Shown here: positions 1-6,949 of the stretch, piece by piece
Numbering within the stretch: position 1 is the stretch's first letter
How the letters are laid out: each line of letters opens with the position of its first letter
DNA from: CAZYWA01 sp964650975 [NCBI: uncultured bacterium]
GTDB lineage: Bacteria > JADJOY01
DNA length: 8,140 nucleotides
NCBI GenBank assembly: GCA_964650975.1
Contig: CAZYWA010000364.1
Location: 1 to 8,140, forward strand
Reading direction: 5' to 3'
Program-made: the position numbers and the translations under genes
The notes under the pieces: model-generated
Seen by the model: the letters and a program-made list of their open reading frames with translations, nothing else
Databases searched by the model: none
Told to the model about the DNA's origin: nothing

Positions 1-1321
1 CCACCTTGTCGGTCACCGCCAGTGTCGCGGGATCAACCTTCAGCAACAGATAGTGATCGTTCGCGTCGGTCATGCCGAGCTCGGCGTAGAGCGCGGCGCT
101 CGCCGCGTCGTAGCGCAACCCGAGTAGCCCGGCGTTGAACTTGGTGAAGCCTTGCTGCTTGAAGTCGAGGTCGCGGACGAAGGCCACCGTGGAGCGCTCG
201 TATTCCGCGAGGATCGGATGCTCGTGGAAGGTCACGTAGACCCGGTCGGGCGTCACCGCGAAATCCCACGGTGCGATCCGCGGCCCCTGGAGCAGATTGA
301 CCAAACGCGTGCGCTCGAACGGATTTCCCGAGAACGTCAGGAAATCGCCGGTATCCCAGTCGACCGTCACCAGCTCGTCCCGGCTGGGATCGCGCCACAG
401 GTAGCGCGCCAGCCCGTGGACACCGATCACCTGCGCCTGGCCGGTGACGAGATCGATCCGCACGATCCCCGAGCTCGGGCCGAACACCGTGAACAGGTAG
501 CGCCCGTCCTCGGAGAGCACCAGCTCGCGCATGTACTCGAGCGGAAAATCCGGATCGGCGTGAGGCGCCGGGTAGAGCTTGGTGAAACCGGCATGCACCG
601 TGACCGGGCGCGGACCCTTGATCGGCAAGAGGCCCACGTAGTGCCAGAAGACCAGCGTCCCGCATGCGCCCGCCACGGCCGCTCGCATCGCCCAGCGCCG
701 GAACCCGGCGGCGCCGAAGGCGAGCGTCAGGAGCGGCGGCGACGCGAACGCCACCAGGTAGGCGCCCACCTTGTGCGACGACGGCATCACCGCGGCGCGC
801 GCGGTGCTCACCTCGGCCCACGCGATCAAGAGCGCGTATCCGATCACCAGCGCGGCGCGCGCGCCGCTGCCGAACGCCACCGCGAGGAACACCAGCGCCG
901 CCGCGCCGCCCAGCGCCTCGCGAGGCGAGACCGCCGCCATGAGCCTCACGTTGGCCGGGATCTTGTGCCACTCGATCGGGATCCAGGCGCCCGAGAAACC
1001 CTTCTCAGCGCTGCCGGTGAAGAGTCCCAACACCAGCATCAACGGCACCGCGATGCCGAGCAGCTGATCGAGACCGCGCTCGTGCGATTCCACCCAGCGC
1101 TTGCGGCGTTGCGCCGCGAAGCCGGCGAGCAGCGCCGCCACGCAGCACGCGGCACCAGCAAACGCCGGCACGCGCGGCCGCACGCCCTCCATTCCGAGGA
1201 GCAGCAGCTCGATGGCCTCGTAGAGCAGCACCACGAAGGCCGCCGCATCGGCCAGGAGCAGCGATGCGGCGACGACCGTCGAGCGGGAGCGCGGCGCGGT
1301 TCCGGGCACTGGCGCGCGCAC
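1..1321 (-). CDS. Multi-pass membrane protein with C-terminal beta-propeller-like domain (3' end outside window)
   Basis: An open minus-strand frame runs without a stop from 1495 to the window edge; about 440 residues are visible from the proposed start. I do not recognise a named family. Counting from a GTG at 1321, hydrophobic segments lie near residues 15-42, 51-69, 85-102, 138-152, 156-174, 185-202 and 214-230. After about residue 260 the sequence becomes soluble and strand-rich, with short repeats of the type RYLFTVFGPSSG and VRIDLVTGQAQV (about 275-299), as in YVTN/WD-like propellers. With an odd number of helices the propeller would be periplasmic if the N-terminus is cytoplasmic. The start is uncertain: GTG at 1321 has no clear ribosome site, GTG at 1309 has an AGGTG upstream, and GTG at 1405 would add 28 residues with poorer codon use. 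It is transcribed divergently from the cytochrome gene. The same membrane-plus-propeller plan recurs at 5213-6541. Confidence is good that it is a gene, low for any function. Confidence 0.8.
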   Translation of the reverse strand, partial: MRAPVPGTAPRSRSTVVAASLLLADAAAFVVLLYEAIELLLLGMEGVRPRVPAFAGAACCVAALLAGFAAQRRKRWVESHERGLDQLLGIAVPLMLVLGLFTGSAEKGFSGAWIPIEWHKIPANVRLMAAVSPREALGGAAALVFLAVAFGSGARAALVIGYALLIAWAEVSTARAAVMPSSHKVGAYLVAFASPPLLTLAFGAAGFRRWAMRAAVAGACGTLVFWHYVGLLPIKGPRPVTVHAGFTKLYPAPHADPDFPLEYMRELVLSEDGRYLFTVFGPSSGIVRIDLVTGQAQVIGVHGLARYLWRDPSRDELVTVDWDTGDFLTFSGNPFERTRLVNLLQGPRIAPWDFAVTPDRVYVTFHEHPILAEYERSTVAFVRDLDFKQQGFTKFNAGLLGLRYDAASAALYAELGMTDANDHYLLLKVDPATLAVTDKV

Positions 1322-1446
1322 CTGGGATGAAGGGAACAATTCGACGAATTTCTGCGGACGGAACGACGCGAGGCGGGACCGCAAGTCTACGATCGCGCCC
1401 CCCACCCCACAAGGCTCGCCCGGATCTCGGTCGATCGCGCGGAAGC

Positions 1447-1466
1447 GAGGGACCGTCGAGGGACCG
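1447..1466 (+). repeat. Tandem GAGGGACCG repeat, 11-bp period
   Basis: GAGGGACCG occurs at 1447-1455 and again at 1458-1466, separated by TC. The pair is flanked by CGCGG (1438-1442) and CCGCG (1464-1468), which could pair as a 5-bp stem around both copies. The same 9-mer recurs at 3984-3992, 6639-6647 and 6673-6681, all intergenic and all on the plus strand. Confidence 0.7.
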
Positions 1467-1510
1467 CGTGCCTCCAGCCGGTCGAGGGTGGCGCCTCAGG
1501 TTCACGATCG

Positions 1511-1550
1511 TACCGCCTCGCGCGCCGGGCGGCCGGCAGCCGTGCCGAGG
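1511..1550 (+). repeat. Left arm of 40-bp imperfect inverted repeat
   Basis: Compared with the reverse complement of 1661-1700, this arm matches at 33 of 40 positions with no gaps, including an uninterrupted run CCTCGCGCGCCGGGC (1516-1530). The arm can also fold on itself: GCCGG (1525-1529) pairs with CCGGC (1534-1538) around the loop GCGG. A hairpin-forming unit present in two opposed copies resembles the layout of REP doublets, but no family is recognised. Confidence 0.65.
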
Positions 1551-1660
1551 GGGCTCGAGCCCGCGCACCGTGGGAACGATCGCGATGTGTAGCCCCAGTC
1601 GCGCGGGCGAATGCAGTCTCGGCCAGAGAACGATCGAGCACGATTGCGCGCCGAGACGTC

Positions 1661-1700
1661 CCCGAGCACGGCTGCCCGACGCCCGGCGCGCGAGGTGGTC
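1661..1700 (-). repeat. Right arm of 40-bp imperfect inverted repeat
   Basis: This is the reverse-complement partner of 1511-1550 (33 of 40 matches) with a 110-bp spacer between the arms. The inner GCCGG/CCGGC hairpin of the left arm is not preserved perfectly here, which suggests divergence of two copies rather than selection for one perfect cruciform. It lies 80 bases upstream of the cytochrome start. Confidence 0.65.
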
Positions 1701-1779
1701 TCAGCCCGAAGTGGCCTGGGATCGATCGCCGCGTTCGCTCGACTCGCCGATCCCCGCACGCTAGCTTGCTGCCTTTTCC

Positions 1780-3876
1780 ATGACATCCGCGTCCCTTCCC
1801 GACGATCCGAGCGCCGCGCGCATCGGCCGCCGGCACACGGCACTCTGGAACGAGCCGTTCTTCTGGGTCGCGCTGCTGCTCTTCACCGGCATGGCCGTGA
1901 CCGGCGTCGGGATGACGTTCCTGCCGCTCGGTGTGGCACGCGTCGGCTGGTTCGAGGCGCACATCTGGATCGCGCGCGCGTTCCTGCCGGTCTTCGCGCT
2001 CTTCGTCTACCGCCACACACGGGGCCTCGGCACACGCCGCGTCTACGTGGTGATGTTCGGCTACTGGTGGGCGCTCTTCGTGCTGCGGTTCCTGGGCGGC
2101 AACTCGCTGTTGCTCATCGTTCCGCTGACGCTCGGAATGCTGTGGTGGATGTGGCGAGCGCTCACGCCCTGGCTGCGCGGGCTCGATCCCGCGGCCTCGG
2201 GAGTCTCGCTGCTGCTCTTCGTGGTGCTGCAGATCGCGATGGCCACCGGCATCGGCACGCACTTCGACGTGGTGCTGGTGGACCGTCCGTTCATCCGCCA
2301 CCAGGGCATCTTCGCGCTCAACTTCTACGCGCTTCACCAGTGGTCGGGCCTGGTGCTGCCGGTGCTGGTCATCCTCCATCTGGGGCTGCGGCGGTTCCTG
2401 CGCTCGGTTCCGGCGGGGCTCCAGTGGCTGAGAAGGGTGCGCGCACGACAGCTGGTGCCGGTGCTGGTGGTGAGCGGCGCGATCGTAGTGGGATGGAACT
2501 GGAACCTACGCCATCACGGCGAGCACCACCCGGAGTCCTACGGCGCCGTCGCCTGGTCGCCGGTGCAGAAGGCCGAGTTTTGCTCGTCCTGCCACTGGGA
2601 CGAATACCGCCAGTGGTCGGTGTCGCTGCACCGGTTCGCGGGATCGAACGACCTCTACGTGGCGGCCGTGCGCCACACGGTCGAGCAGCACGGATCGGGT
2701 TCGGCCGACTTCTGCCACAAATGCCACGATCCCACGGCACTGCTCCGCGACGAAGCGCACGCGGCCAGCGATCCCTCCGAGGGCGTCACGTGCATCTCGT
2801 GTCACCGGGTGGTGTCGGTGCCCGACGAGCCGCGGAACGGCGATCTACGCATCGGCATGCTGCCGCTCGGGGGAAGCGCCGATCCGCAAGACCCGGCGTT
2901 CGTGCGGCGGCTGGTGCGATCGATCGAAGCCGACTCGCGAGCGCACCGCCGGGACGTGAATCCGCTCGCGCCGAATGCCACGACTTGTCAGTCCTGCCAC
3001 CGCGTCGACCTGGGTGAGGTGGGTGCCCACGGCATCCTCATCGAGGACACCGCGTCGTCGTGGTTTCAGGGGCCCTACGGCCAGACCCAGGACAACAGCT
3101 GCATCCTCTGCCACATGCCGCGCATCAAGAGCTTGCCGTGGGAGCTCGAAGAGGCCCGCGGACACAAGCATCCGCACCACGGCACCTTCGGTCTCGACCA
3201 GAGCCTGGCGCTGGTGGCGCCCGACGTGGGCACCGACGCGTCGCTGGCGCAACGCGACACCGTCGTGACGCAGCTGATCGGCGAGTTTCCCGGCCTGAGC
3301 GTCGTGCAGCAGCTGTCGCAGTTCTCGCACGGCAGCATCGATCCGCTCTTCAAGCTCAATCAGCGCGTCTCGAGCCGGCCGCTGCACATCGAGCTCACCG
3401 CTCAGCCCGCCGCCGACGGCCGCCTGACACTCGAGGTCTCCACCACCAACGTCCGAGCCGGTCACGCGCTACCGGCCGGCGCCGACGACCTGAGCGAAAC
3501 CTGGCTCTCCTTGACGCTCACGGGATCGGACGGAGTCGCGCACCCGCTGGTGGGTGCGATCGACGAAGCGGGCGATCGTGACCCGGCTGCGCCCGAGCTC
3601 GGCGCGCGCTGGCTCGACGCGAAGGGCGCACGCCTCGCCCACCACGATCTCTACGCGCTCGCGCAAGTGACCGACCAGCGCCGCATTCGTTTCGGAGAAA
3701 CCAGGAAGGACCCGCTGACCGTGGCGCTGCCCGCCGTGACCGGTCCGGCGCGGATCGAAGCGCGCTGGAACTACCGCCGCGTGCGCCCTGAATCGTCCCT
3801 CGAGCTGCTCGGCGAACGCCGGCCATTCCCGGTGACGTCGATCGGCGACGGCGCGATCGACATCACGTTGCCCTGA
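1780..3876 (+). CDS. Membrane-anchored pentaheme c-type cytochrome with N-terminal cytochrome-b-like helical domain
   Basis: The product has 698 residues. Residues 27-49, 61-79, 88-106, 108-126, 140-160, 172-202 and 225-241 look like seven membrane segments. Histidines at 61, 79, 161, 174, 186 and 200 sit at or in these helices; H186 and H200 are 14 apart in one helix, the spacing of haem-b ligands in classical cytochrome b. The rest carries five CXXCH haem-c sites: CSSCH 268-272, CHKCH 312-316, CISCH 338-342, CQSCH 403-407 and CILCH 441-445, the last followed by MPR. Spare histidines for distal ligation include 284, 299, 304, 389, 417 and the 462-467 cluster. Residues 535-698 look like a beta-sandwich with GHALPAG at 561-567, a motif seen as GHxFPTG in multiheme cytochromes of the c554-like type. 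Seven helices put the haems in the periplasm if the N-terminus is inside. Probable role: moving electrons from the membrane quinone pool to periplasmic acceptors (inferred). The ATG at 1780 has no strong ribosome site, but the frame and the typical cytosolic N-terminus support it. Confidence 0.95.
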   Translation: MTSASLPDDPSAARIGRRHTALWNEPFFWVALLLFTGMAVTGVGMTFLPLGVARVGWFEAHIWIARAFLPVFALFVYRHTRGLGTRRVYVVMFGYWWALFVLRFLGGNSLLLIVPLTLGMLWWMWRALTPWLRGLDPAASGVSLLLFVVLQIAMATGIGTHFDVVLVDRPFIRHQGIFALNFYALHQWSGLVLPVLVILHLGLRRFLRSVPAGLQWLRRVRARQLVPVLVVSGAIVVGWNWNLRHHGEHHPESYGAVAWSPVQKAEFCSSCHWDEYRQWSVSLHRFAGSNDLYVAAVRHTVEQHGSGSADFCHKCHDPTALLRDEAHAASDPSEGVTCISCHRVVSVPDEPRNGDLRIGMLPLGGSADPQDPAFVRRLVRSIEADSRAHRRDVNPLAPNATTCQSCHRVDLGEVGAHGILIEDTASSWFQGPYGQTQDNSCILCHMPRIKSLPWELEEARGHKHPHHGTFGLDQSLALVAPDVGTDASLAQRDTVVTQLIGEFPGLSVVQQLSQFSHGSIDPLFKLNQRVSSRPLHIELTAQPAADGRLTLEVSTTNVRAGHALPAGADDLSETWLSLTLTGSDGVAHPLVGAIDEAGDRDPAAPELGARWLDAKGARLAHHDLYALAQVTDQRRIRFGETRKDPLTVALPAVTGPARIEARWNYRRVRPESSLELLGERRPFPVTSIGDGAIDITLP

Positions 3877-3923
3877 GTGCGCTCAAACCGATTGCCCGCC
3901 CGTCCGTTCGCCGGCGGCTTGGA

Positions 3924-3945
3924 GCGCGCGCGGCCCCTCGCGCGC
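3924..3945. terminator. GC-rich hairpin downstream of cytochrome gene
   Basis: GCGCGCG (3924-3930) and CGCGCGC (3939-3945) form a perfect 7-bp stem around an 8-base loop. It lies 48 bases past the cytochrome stop and between two convergent genes, where a bidirectional terminator is expected. No T tract follows on either strand, so this would be an atypical terminator. Confidence 0.5.
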
Positions 3946-3976
3946 GAGTGCGGGCACGGGCACCATTGGATCGCTT

Positions 3977-3998
3977 GCCCGCCGAGGGACCGGCGGGC
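3977..3998. terminator. GC-rich hairpin with GAGGGACC loop between convergent genes
   Basis: GCCCGCC (3977-3983) and GGCGGGC (3992-3998) form a perfect 7-bp stem whose whole 8-base loop is GAGGGACC. It is 31 bases beyond the neighbouring hairpin of the same stem and loop size and 32 bases past the stop of the minus-strand DUF1566 gene, so it probably ends transcription from one or both sides. A near copy of the motif, GAGGACCG, follows at 4004-4011. TTGCCCGCC also occurs as a direct repeat at 3892-3900 and 3975-3983. Confidence 0.55.
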
Positions 3999-4029
3999 CT
4001 CCAGAGGACCGACCTGCGCGCGCGTCCGC

Positions 4030-5205
4030 TCAACGGATCCCGCGTACCGGGAGGGCCCGGTTGTGCGACATCGTCGCTTTCGGCAGCCACTCGATGGCGC
4101 CACCGGTCAGGTGCACTCGCGCCGCCTCGGAGCCGCGGGTTTCCGACGACCACGGCACACCCTTCCCCACCGGCATTCCGGTCTCGACCGATGGCGCGTC
4201 GGGCGCGGGCGTGGTGCCTGACGCGTAGATGCCTTTGGCGAGCGACTCGAGCTCCGCGACGGTCGGCAGGCGCCAGTCGCGATAGTCGCCCGCGTCGTAT
4301 TGCGCGGCGTAGTAGGTCGAGCCTTCCCAATCGACGCCGTTCCGGTTGTCCTTGTCGGCCCACATCAGGTTGGTCTCTAGGTCGATCACCGTACCGGCGC
4401 CGCAACCTGCGAACCGCTGGCCGCGCAACACCGCCAGCTCGACCGCCCGCTTCTCCGCCTCGGTGGTCGCGATCGTGGTGCGTGCCAGGGCTTCGGCCAC
4501 GCGCGCGCGCAACTCGTCGCTGGCCTGGCTGCGGAGCCGCGCCAGCTCGATCCTCGGCACCGCAGCCGCCGCCGTGACCGCGAGCGCCAGCGCTACCACC
4601 GGGATCGACGCATAGCCCGCCGCTCGCCTGAGCGAGGATCCCTCGGGAAGCGTGCGCGAGCGCACCATTTGCGCGACCTTCGCGAACCCGCGCTCGATCG
4701 CGAGCAGCAACGACTCGACGAGCACCATCGGCAACGCCTTGCGGGCAGTTTCGCCCACCGGGAGCACGGGCGAAACTGGCGCCGCGGCGGCCGCACCGCT
4801 CGCGGAGACCGGCAGCGAATCCGGCTGGCCTTGCTGCGCCGCCAGGTGCAGCAAGCCGCCGAAGATCGCGAACGCGAGCCCGGCGGCCGCGAAGGGACGC
4901 GCCATCGCACCGGGCGCCGCTTCGAGCCAGAACGCCGCCGTGTAAGCGGCCGGCGACGCCAGAATGAAGAGCGACCCGGCGGTCTGCAGCCAGCGCCGCA
5001 CCACCGTCGGCGCGGGGCGCAAGTGAGCGCCGAGCAGCGAATTCAGGATCGCGCCCATCAGGATGTAGACATGCGCGGAGCGGTAGAACATCCGCACCCC
5101 CGCGTCGCCGTGGTAGGCGGCCGGGAAGTGCGCCTGCATCCAGAAGCCGGAGGCGGAGAACGAGCCGGCGAAGATCCAGCCCCACACCAGATGCAGCCGC
5201 TTCAT
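4030..5205 (-). CDS. Five-helix membrane protein with C-terminal DUF1566 domain
   Basis: The product has 391 residues counted from the ATG at 5205. Hydrophobic segments lie at about 4-24, 42-61, 70-95, 102-122 and 197-217. The stretch 123-196 is a linker rich in Ala/Pro and then basic residues, consistent with a cytoplasmic location. Residues 218-262 are Ala/Arg/Glu-rich and probably coiled. Residues 266-391 match the DUF1566 pattern: TVIDLETNLMWA (272-283), YRDWRLPTVAELESL (308-322), PWSSET (351-356) and the terminal ALPVRGIR. DUF1566 domains are common in bacterial surface and envelope proteins and have no settled enzymatic role. An odd helix count places this domain outside the cytoplasm. 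The start at 5205 is preferred because it follows the upstream gene's stop by 7 bases and begins directly with a membrane helix. The short gap suggests translational coupling with the propeller gene. I do not recognise the four-helix N-terminal part as a named family. Confidence 0.9.
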   Translation of the reverse strand: MKRLHLVWGWIFAGSFSASGFWMQAHFPAAYHGDAGVRMFYRSAHVYILMGAILNSLLGAHLRPAPTVVRRWLQTAGSLFILASPAAYTAAFWLEAAPGAMARPFAAAGLAFAIFGGLLHLAAQQGQPDSLPVSASGAAAAAPVSPVLPVGETARKALPMVLVESLLLAIERGFAKVAQMVRSRTLPEGSSLRRAAGYASIPVVALALAVTAAAAVPRIELARLRSQASDELRARVAEALARTTIATTEAEKRAVELAVLRGQRFAGCGAGTVIDLETNLMWADKDNRNGVDWEGSTYYAAQYDAGDYRDWRLPTVAELESLAKGIYASGTTPAPDAPSVETGMPVGKGVPWSSETRGSEAARVHLTGGAIEWLPKATMSHNRALPVRGIR

Positions 5206-5212
5206 CGCGTCT

Positions 5213-6541
5213 TCATCGCGTCGCGCGCCAGTCCGCGGGGAACCGCACCCGGTGCACTCCCCAGGAATCGGCGAAGAAGAGCGTCCGGTGGGCATCGTCC
5301 CACACCACGTCGCGTCCTCGCCAGCGGGTCTTGAGCCGCGCCCGTAGCTCGAGGGTGTCCGCGTCCAGGATCATCAGGTTGCCGGAGAGATACGTGCCGA
5401 CCGCGATCCCCCCGATCGAGGGCAGGACCGCGATCGACCCCGGCGCGCCGCCCAGGAACGCTTCACGCTCGACCGCGAACCGGTCCAGGTCGATCACCGC
5501 GAGCGTGCCGCGGATCCAGTTGGTGAGGTAAGCGCGGCGGCGGCTCCCGTCGACCGCGACGCTGCCGTGTCCCGGCGGGGTGTCGAGGACCCGAGCCGAA
5601 CCCGCGGCGAGATCGATCTCGACGAGCGGCCGCTCGCTCCCGCCGCCCCACGCCAGGATTCGACCGGTCGGCCCCGGCTCGAAAACCAGCGCCTCGGCCA
5701 CCGCGAGCGGAGCGAGCGAATACGATCGCGACACCGAGAGATCCCCGGACAGATAGCCGGCGGCCGGAAGGCATCGCAACGATTCCGCGGTCTGCCCGAG
5801 GAGGCCGTGCGCGGGACGCTCGATCACGCACAGCCGATCGCTGGCCGCATCGTAAGCCGAGGCCACGACACCCGGCCGCGAGATCTCGACCGCCGCTTTG
5901 GAATCGAGATCGATCGAGAAGTTCCGCGCGCCATCACCGTCGTGAGCGAACGCCACCGCGTGCGGCGGCACCAGCGTGAGTCCCAGGATCTCCCGCCACG
6001 GCGCGGGGTGAAGCTCGGCCACGGGCGGCTCGGACGCGAGGTCGACGGTGGTGAAGGCCGTGGCCTCCGCGTCGTTGCCGTGCAACGCCAACAGCGTGTT
6101 CCGGTCGACCAGCCAGCCGAGCCGCTGCGAAGGCCAGCCCACGGCCAGATCCTCGGTGCGCAGCACCTCCTCGCCGCGTCCCGGAAGGTACGCGGGCGGG
6201 AACATCTGCAGCACGAAGATGCCGTACGTCGCGGCGGTGACCACCCACCAGAGCTCGAGGCCGCGCAGCGAGAACGCGGGAAACGACGGAAACCGCGCGG
6301 CGATCCGCCGCACCGCGCCGAGCCCGGGAACCGGACGTCGCAGCACCAGCGCCACGATCACCGCCGCCGCGACCGCGCGCGCCGCCAGCCAGCCCACGTA
6401 GGCTTCGAGATACGTGAGCGTGCGGCTGCTCACCGCCAGCATCGCGAGCACGATCGGGCCGTTCACGGACCACGTGAGGACGCCTCGCCACCGGCTCCGG
6501 CCGGTCGAGGTCGTGGAGCCGGCGGGCGAACCGTCGCTCAT
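5213..6541 (-). CDS. Three-helix membrane protein with periplasmic YVTN-like beta-propeller
   Basis: The product has 442 residues. After a polar N-terminus there are membrane segments at about 21-38, 43-67 and 97-117. The remaining 320 residues are strand-rich and soluble. Propeller repeats are clearest near the end: VAVDGSRRRAYLTNW with LAVIDLD (328-353), SIAVLPSIGG with NLMILDADTLEL (369-399) and VVWDDAHRTLFFADSWGVHR (412-431). These fit the YVTN/NHL-like pattern in which each blade ends with an aspartate-bearing strand. Three helices with the N-terminus inside would put the propeller in the periplasm. Such domains usually bind proteins or ligands; no catalytic motif is visible. The ATG at 6541 has only a weak ribosome site. 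The gene is followed after 7 bases by the DUF1566 gene, so the two are very probably made together. It shares its architecture, but no obvious close sequence identity, with the gene at 1-1321. Confidence 0.9.
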   Translation of the reverse strand: MSDGSPAGSTTSTGRSRWRGVLTWSVNGPIVLAMLAVSSRTLTYLEAYVGWLAARAVAAAVIVALVLRRPVPGLGAVRRIAARFPSFPAFSLRGLELWWVVTAATYGIFVLQMFPPAYLPGRGEEVLRTEDLAVGWPSQRLGWLVDRNTLLALHGNDAEATAFTTVDLASEPPVAELHPAPWREILGLTLVPPHAVAFAHDGDGARNFSIDLDSKAAVEISRPGVVASAYDAASDRLCVIERPAHGLLGQTAESLRCLPAAGYLSGDLSVSRSYSLAPLAVAEALVFEPGPTGRILAWGGGSERPLVEIDLAAGSARVLDTPPGHGSVAVDGSRRRAYLTNWIRGTLAVIDLDRFAVEREAFLGGAPGSIAVLPSIGGIAVGTYLSGNLMILDADTLELRARLKTRWRGRDVVWDDAHRTLFFADSWGVHRVRFPADWRATR

Positions 6542-6709
6542 GCGGGATTCCAGGGAGCAGCCACCGATGCACGCGGCGGCGAAAAGGGATGCGGATCGTA
6601 GCCGCTGGCGATTCGCCGCTGCAACGCCGCTTCAACCGGAGGGACCGCGATCGAGCCGTACGCCGCGGCTGCGAGGGACCGCGGCTCCCCACCACGTCAT
6701 CCCCCAACC
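6542..6709. other. Intergenic region with hairpin and two GAGGGACCG copies
   Basis: This 168-base gap lies between two genes of the same direction. GAGGGACCG occurs at 6639-6647 and 6673-6681. GCCGCGG (6662-6668) and CCGCGGC (6679-6685) form a perfect 7-bp stem around a 10-base loop that contains GAGGGA. I see no convincing promoter or extra gene. Confidence 0.5.
6662..6685 (-). terminator. GC-rich hairpin downstream of zinc ribbon gene
   Basis: A perfect 7-bp inverted repeat with a 10-base loop lies 24 bases beyond the minus-strand stop at 6710. It could end the transcript of the two small genes or separate them from the membrane-protein pair. There is no T tract, so it may instead be an mRNA processing or stability element inside one operon. 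Confidence 0.4.
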
Positions 6710-6895
6710 TCACGCGCTCGCTTCTTCGTCTCGGTCCCACCGATGCATGCACCACCAGCAACGCCACTGGCGCGTTCGGCCGACCGGCATCTCGTCGTCG
6801 GCGCGTTGCGACTCGATGACGAGCTCCTCGAGTCTCGAGCGACCGCACTTCGGGCAGTCGGGCCGACCGAGCCCGTCGAGGGGTTCGATCGACAT
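6710..6895 (-). CDS. Small zinc ribbon protein
   Basis: The product has 61 residues, with two CXXC pairs: CPKC at 14-17 and CWWC at 46-49. The 28 residues between the knuckles are charged and strand-like, as in rubredoxin-type or treble-clef zinc ribbons. The C-terminus is acidic. Four cysteines in this arrangement normally bind one zinc; the partner (nucleic acid or protein) cannot be told. It is probably cytoplasmic because there is no signal sequence. The ATG at 6895 has a weak GACGAG-like site upstream. The frame stays open upstream only to the TGA at 6950, the stop of the preceding gene. It lies 54 bases after that gene and is probably co-transcribed with it. The conserved cysteine spacing makes a chance frame unlikely. 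Confidence 0.75.
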   Translation of the reverse strand: MSIEPLDGLGRPDCPKCGRSRLEELVIESQRADDEMPVGRTRQWRCWWCMHRWDRDEEASA

Positions 6896-6949
6896 TTCGG
6901 GGCTCGTCAGCGCGCACCGCCAGTCGCGATCATCGGCCGGACGCCCCGG

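Larger units (their letters stand above)
1322..1779. promoter_or_regulatory. Divergent intergenic region between membrane-propeller gene and cytochrome gene
   Basis: About 460 bases separate the two divergent starts, or about 375 if the minus-strand gene starts at 1405. Promoters for both genes should lie here, but I see no convincing -35/-10 pair. Open frames crossing it on both strands are arginine-rich and have poor third-position G/C bias, so I treat them as non-coding. The region contains two tandem copies of GAGGGACCG at 1447-1466 and an imperfect inverted repeat at 1511-1550 / 1661-1700. It also has GAACGATCG twice in direct orientation (1573-1581, 1628-1636), which could be a pair of regulator half-sites. 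No ribosome binding site is evident just upstream of the ATG at 1780. Confidence 0.5.

Noticed and set aside
152-1764. Long plus-strand open frames opposite the first membrane gene and across the divergent region
   Set aside because: They are rich in Arg, His, Pro and Gln with no hydrophobic or domain pattern, and mirror the GC-biased minus-strand gene or cover non-coding DNA.
1387-2379. Minus-strand open frame of 330 codons opposite the cytochrome N-terminus
   Set aside because: Its sequence is composed of Glu/His/Gln/Arg-rich antisense residues of the membrane domain. The plus-strand frame has five CXXCH sites and clear helices.
5206-5295. Upstream start at 5295 for the DUF1566 membrane protein
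   Set aside because: It would add 30 polar residues and overlap the propeller gene by 83 bases. The ATG at 5205 begins directly with a membrane helix just after the upstream stop.
6542-6600. In-frame upstream extension of the membrane-propeller gene that resembles a lipoprotein signal (AAACIGGCS)
   Set aside because: There is no ATG, GTG or TTG in frame ahead of it, and a lipobox followed by three membrane helices would be unusual. It is probably chance.
5567-6601. Plus-strand open frame of 344 codons opposite the membrane-propeller gene
   Set aside because: It is Arg/His/Glu-rich antisense sequence with no recognisable domain. The minus frame has helices and propeller repeats.
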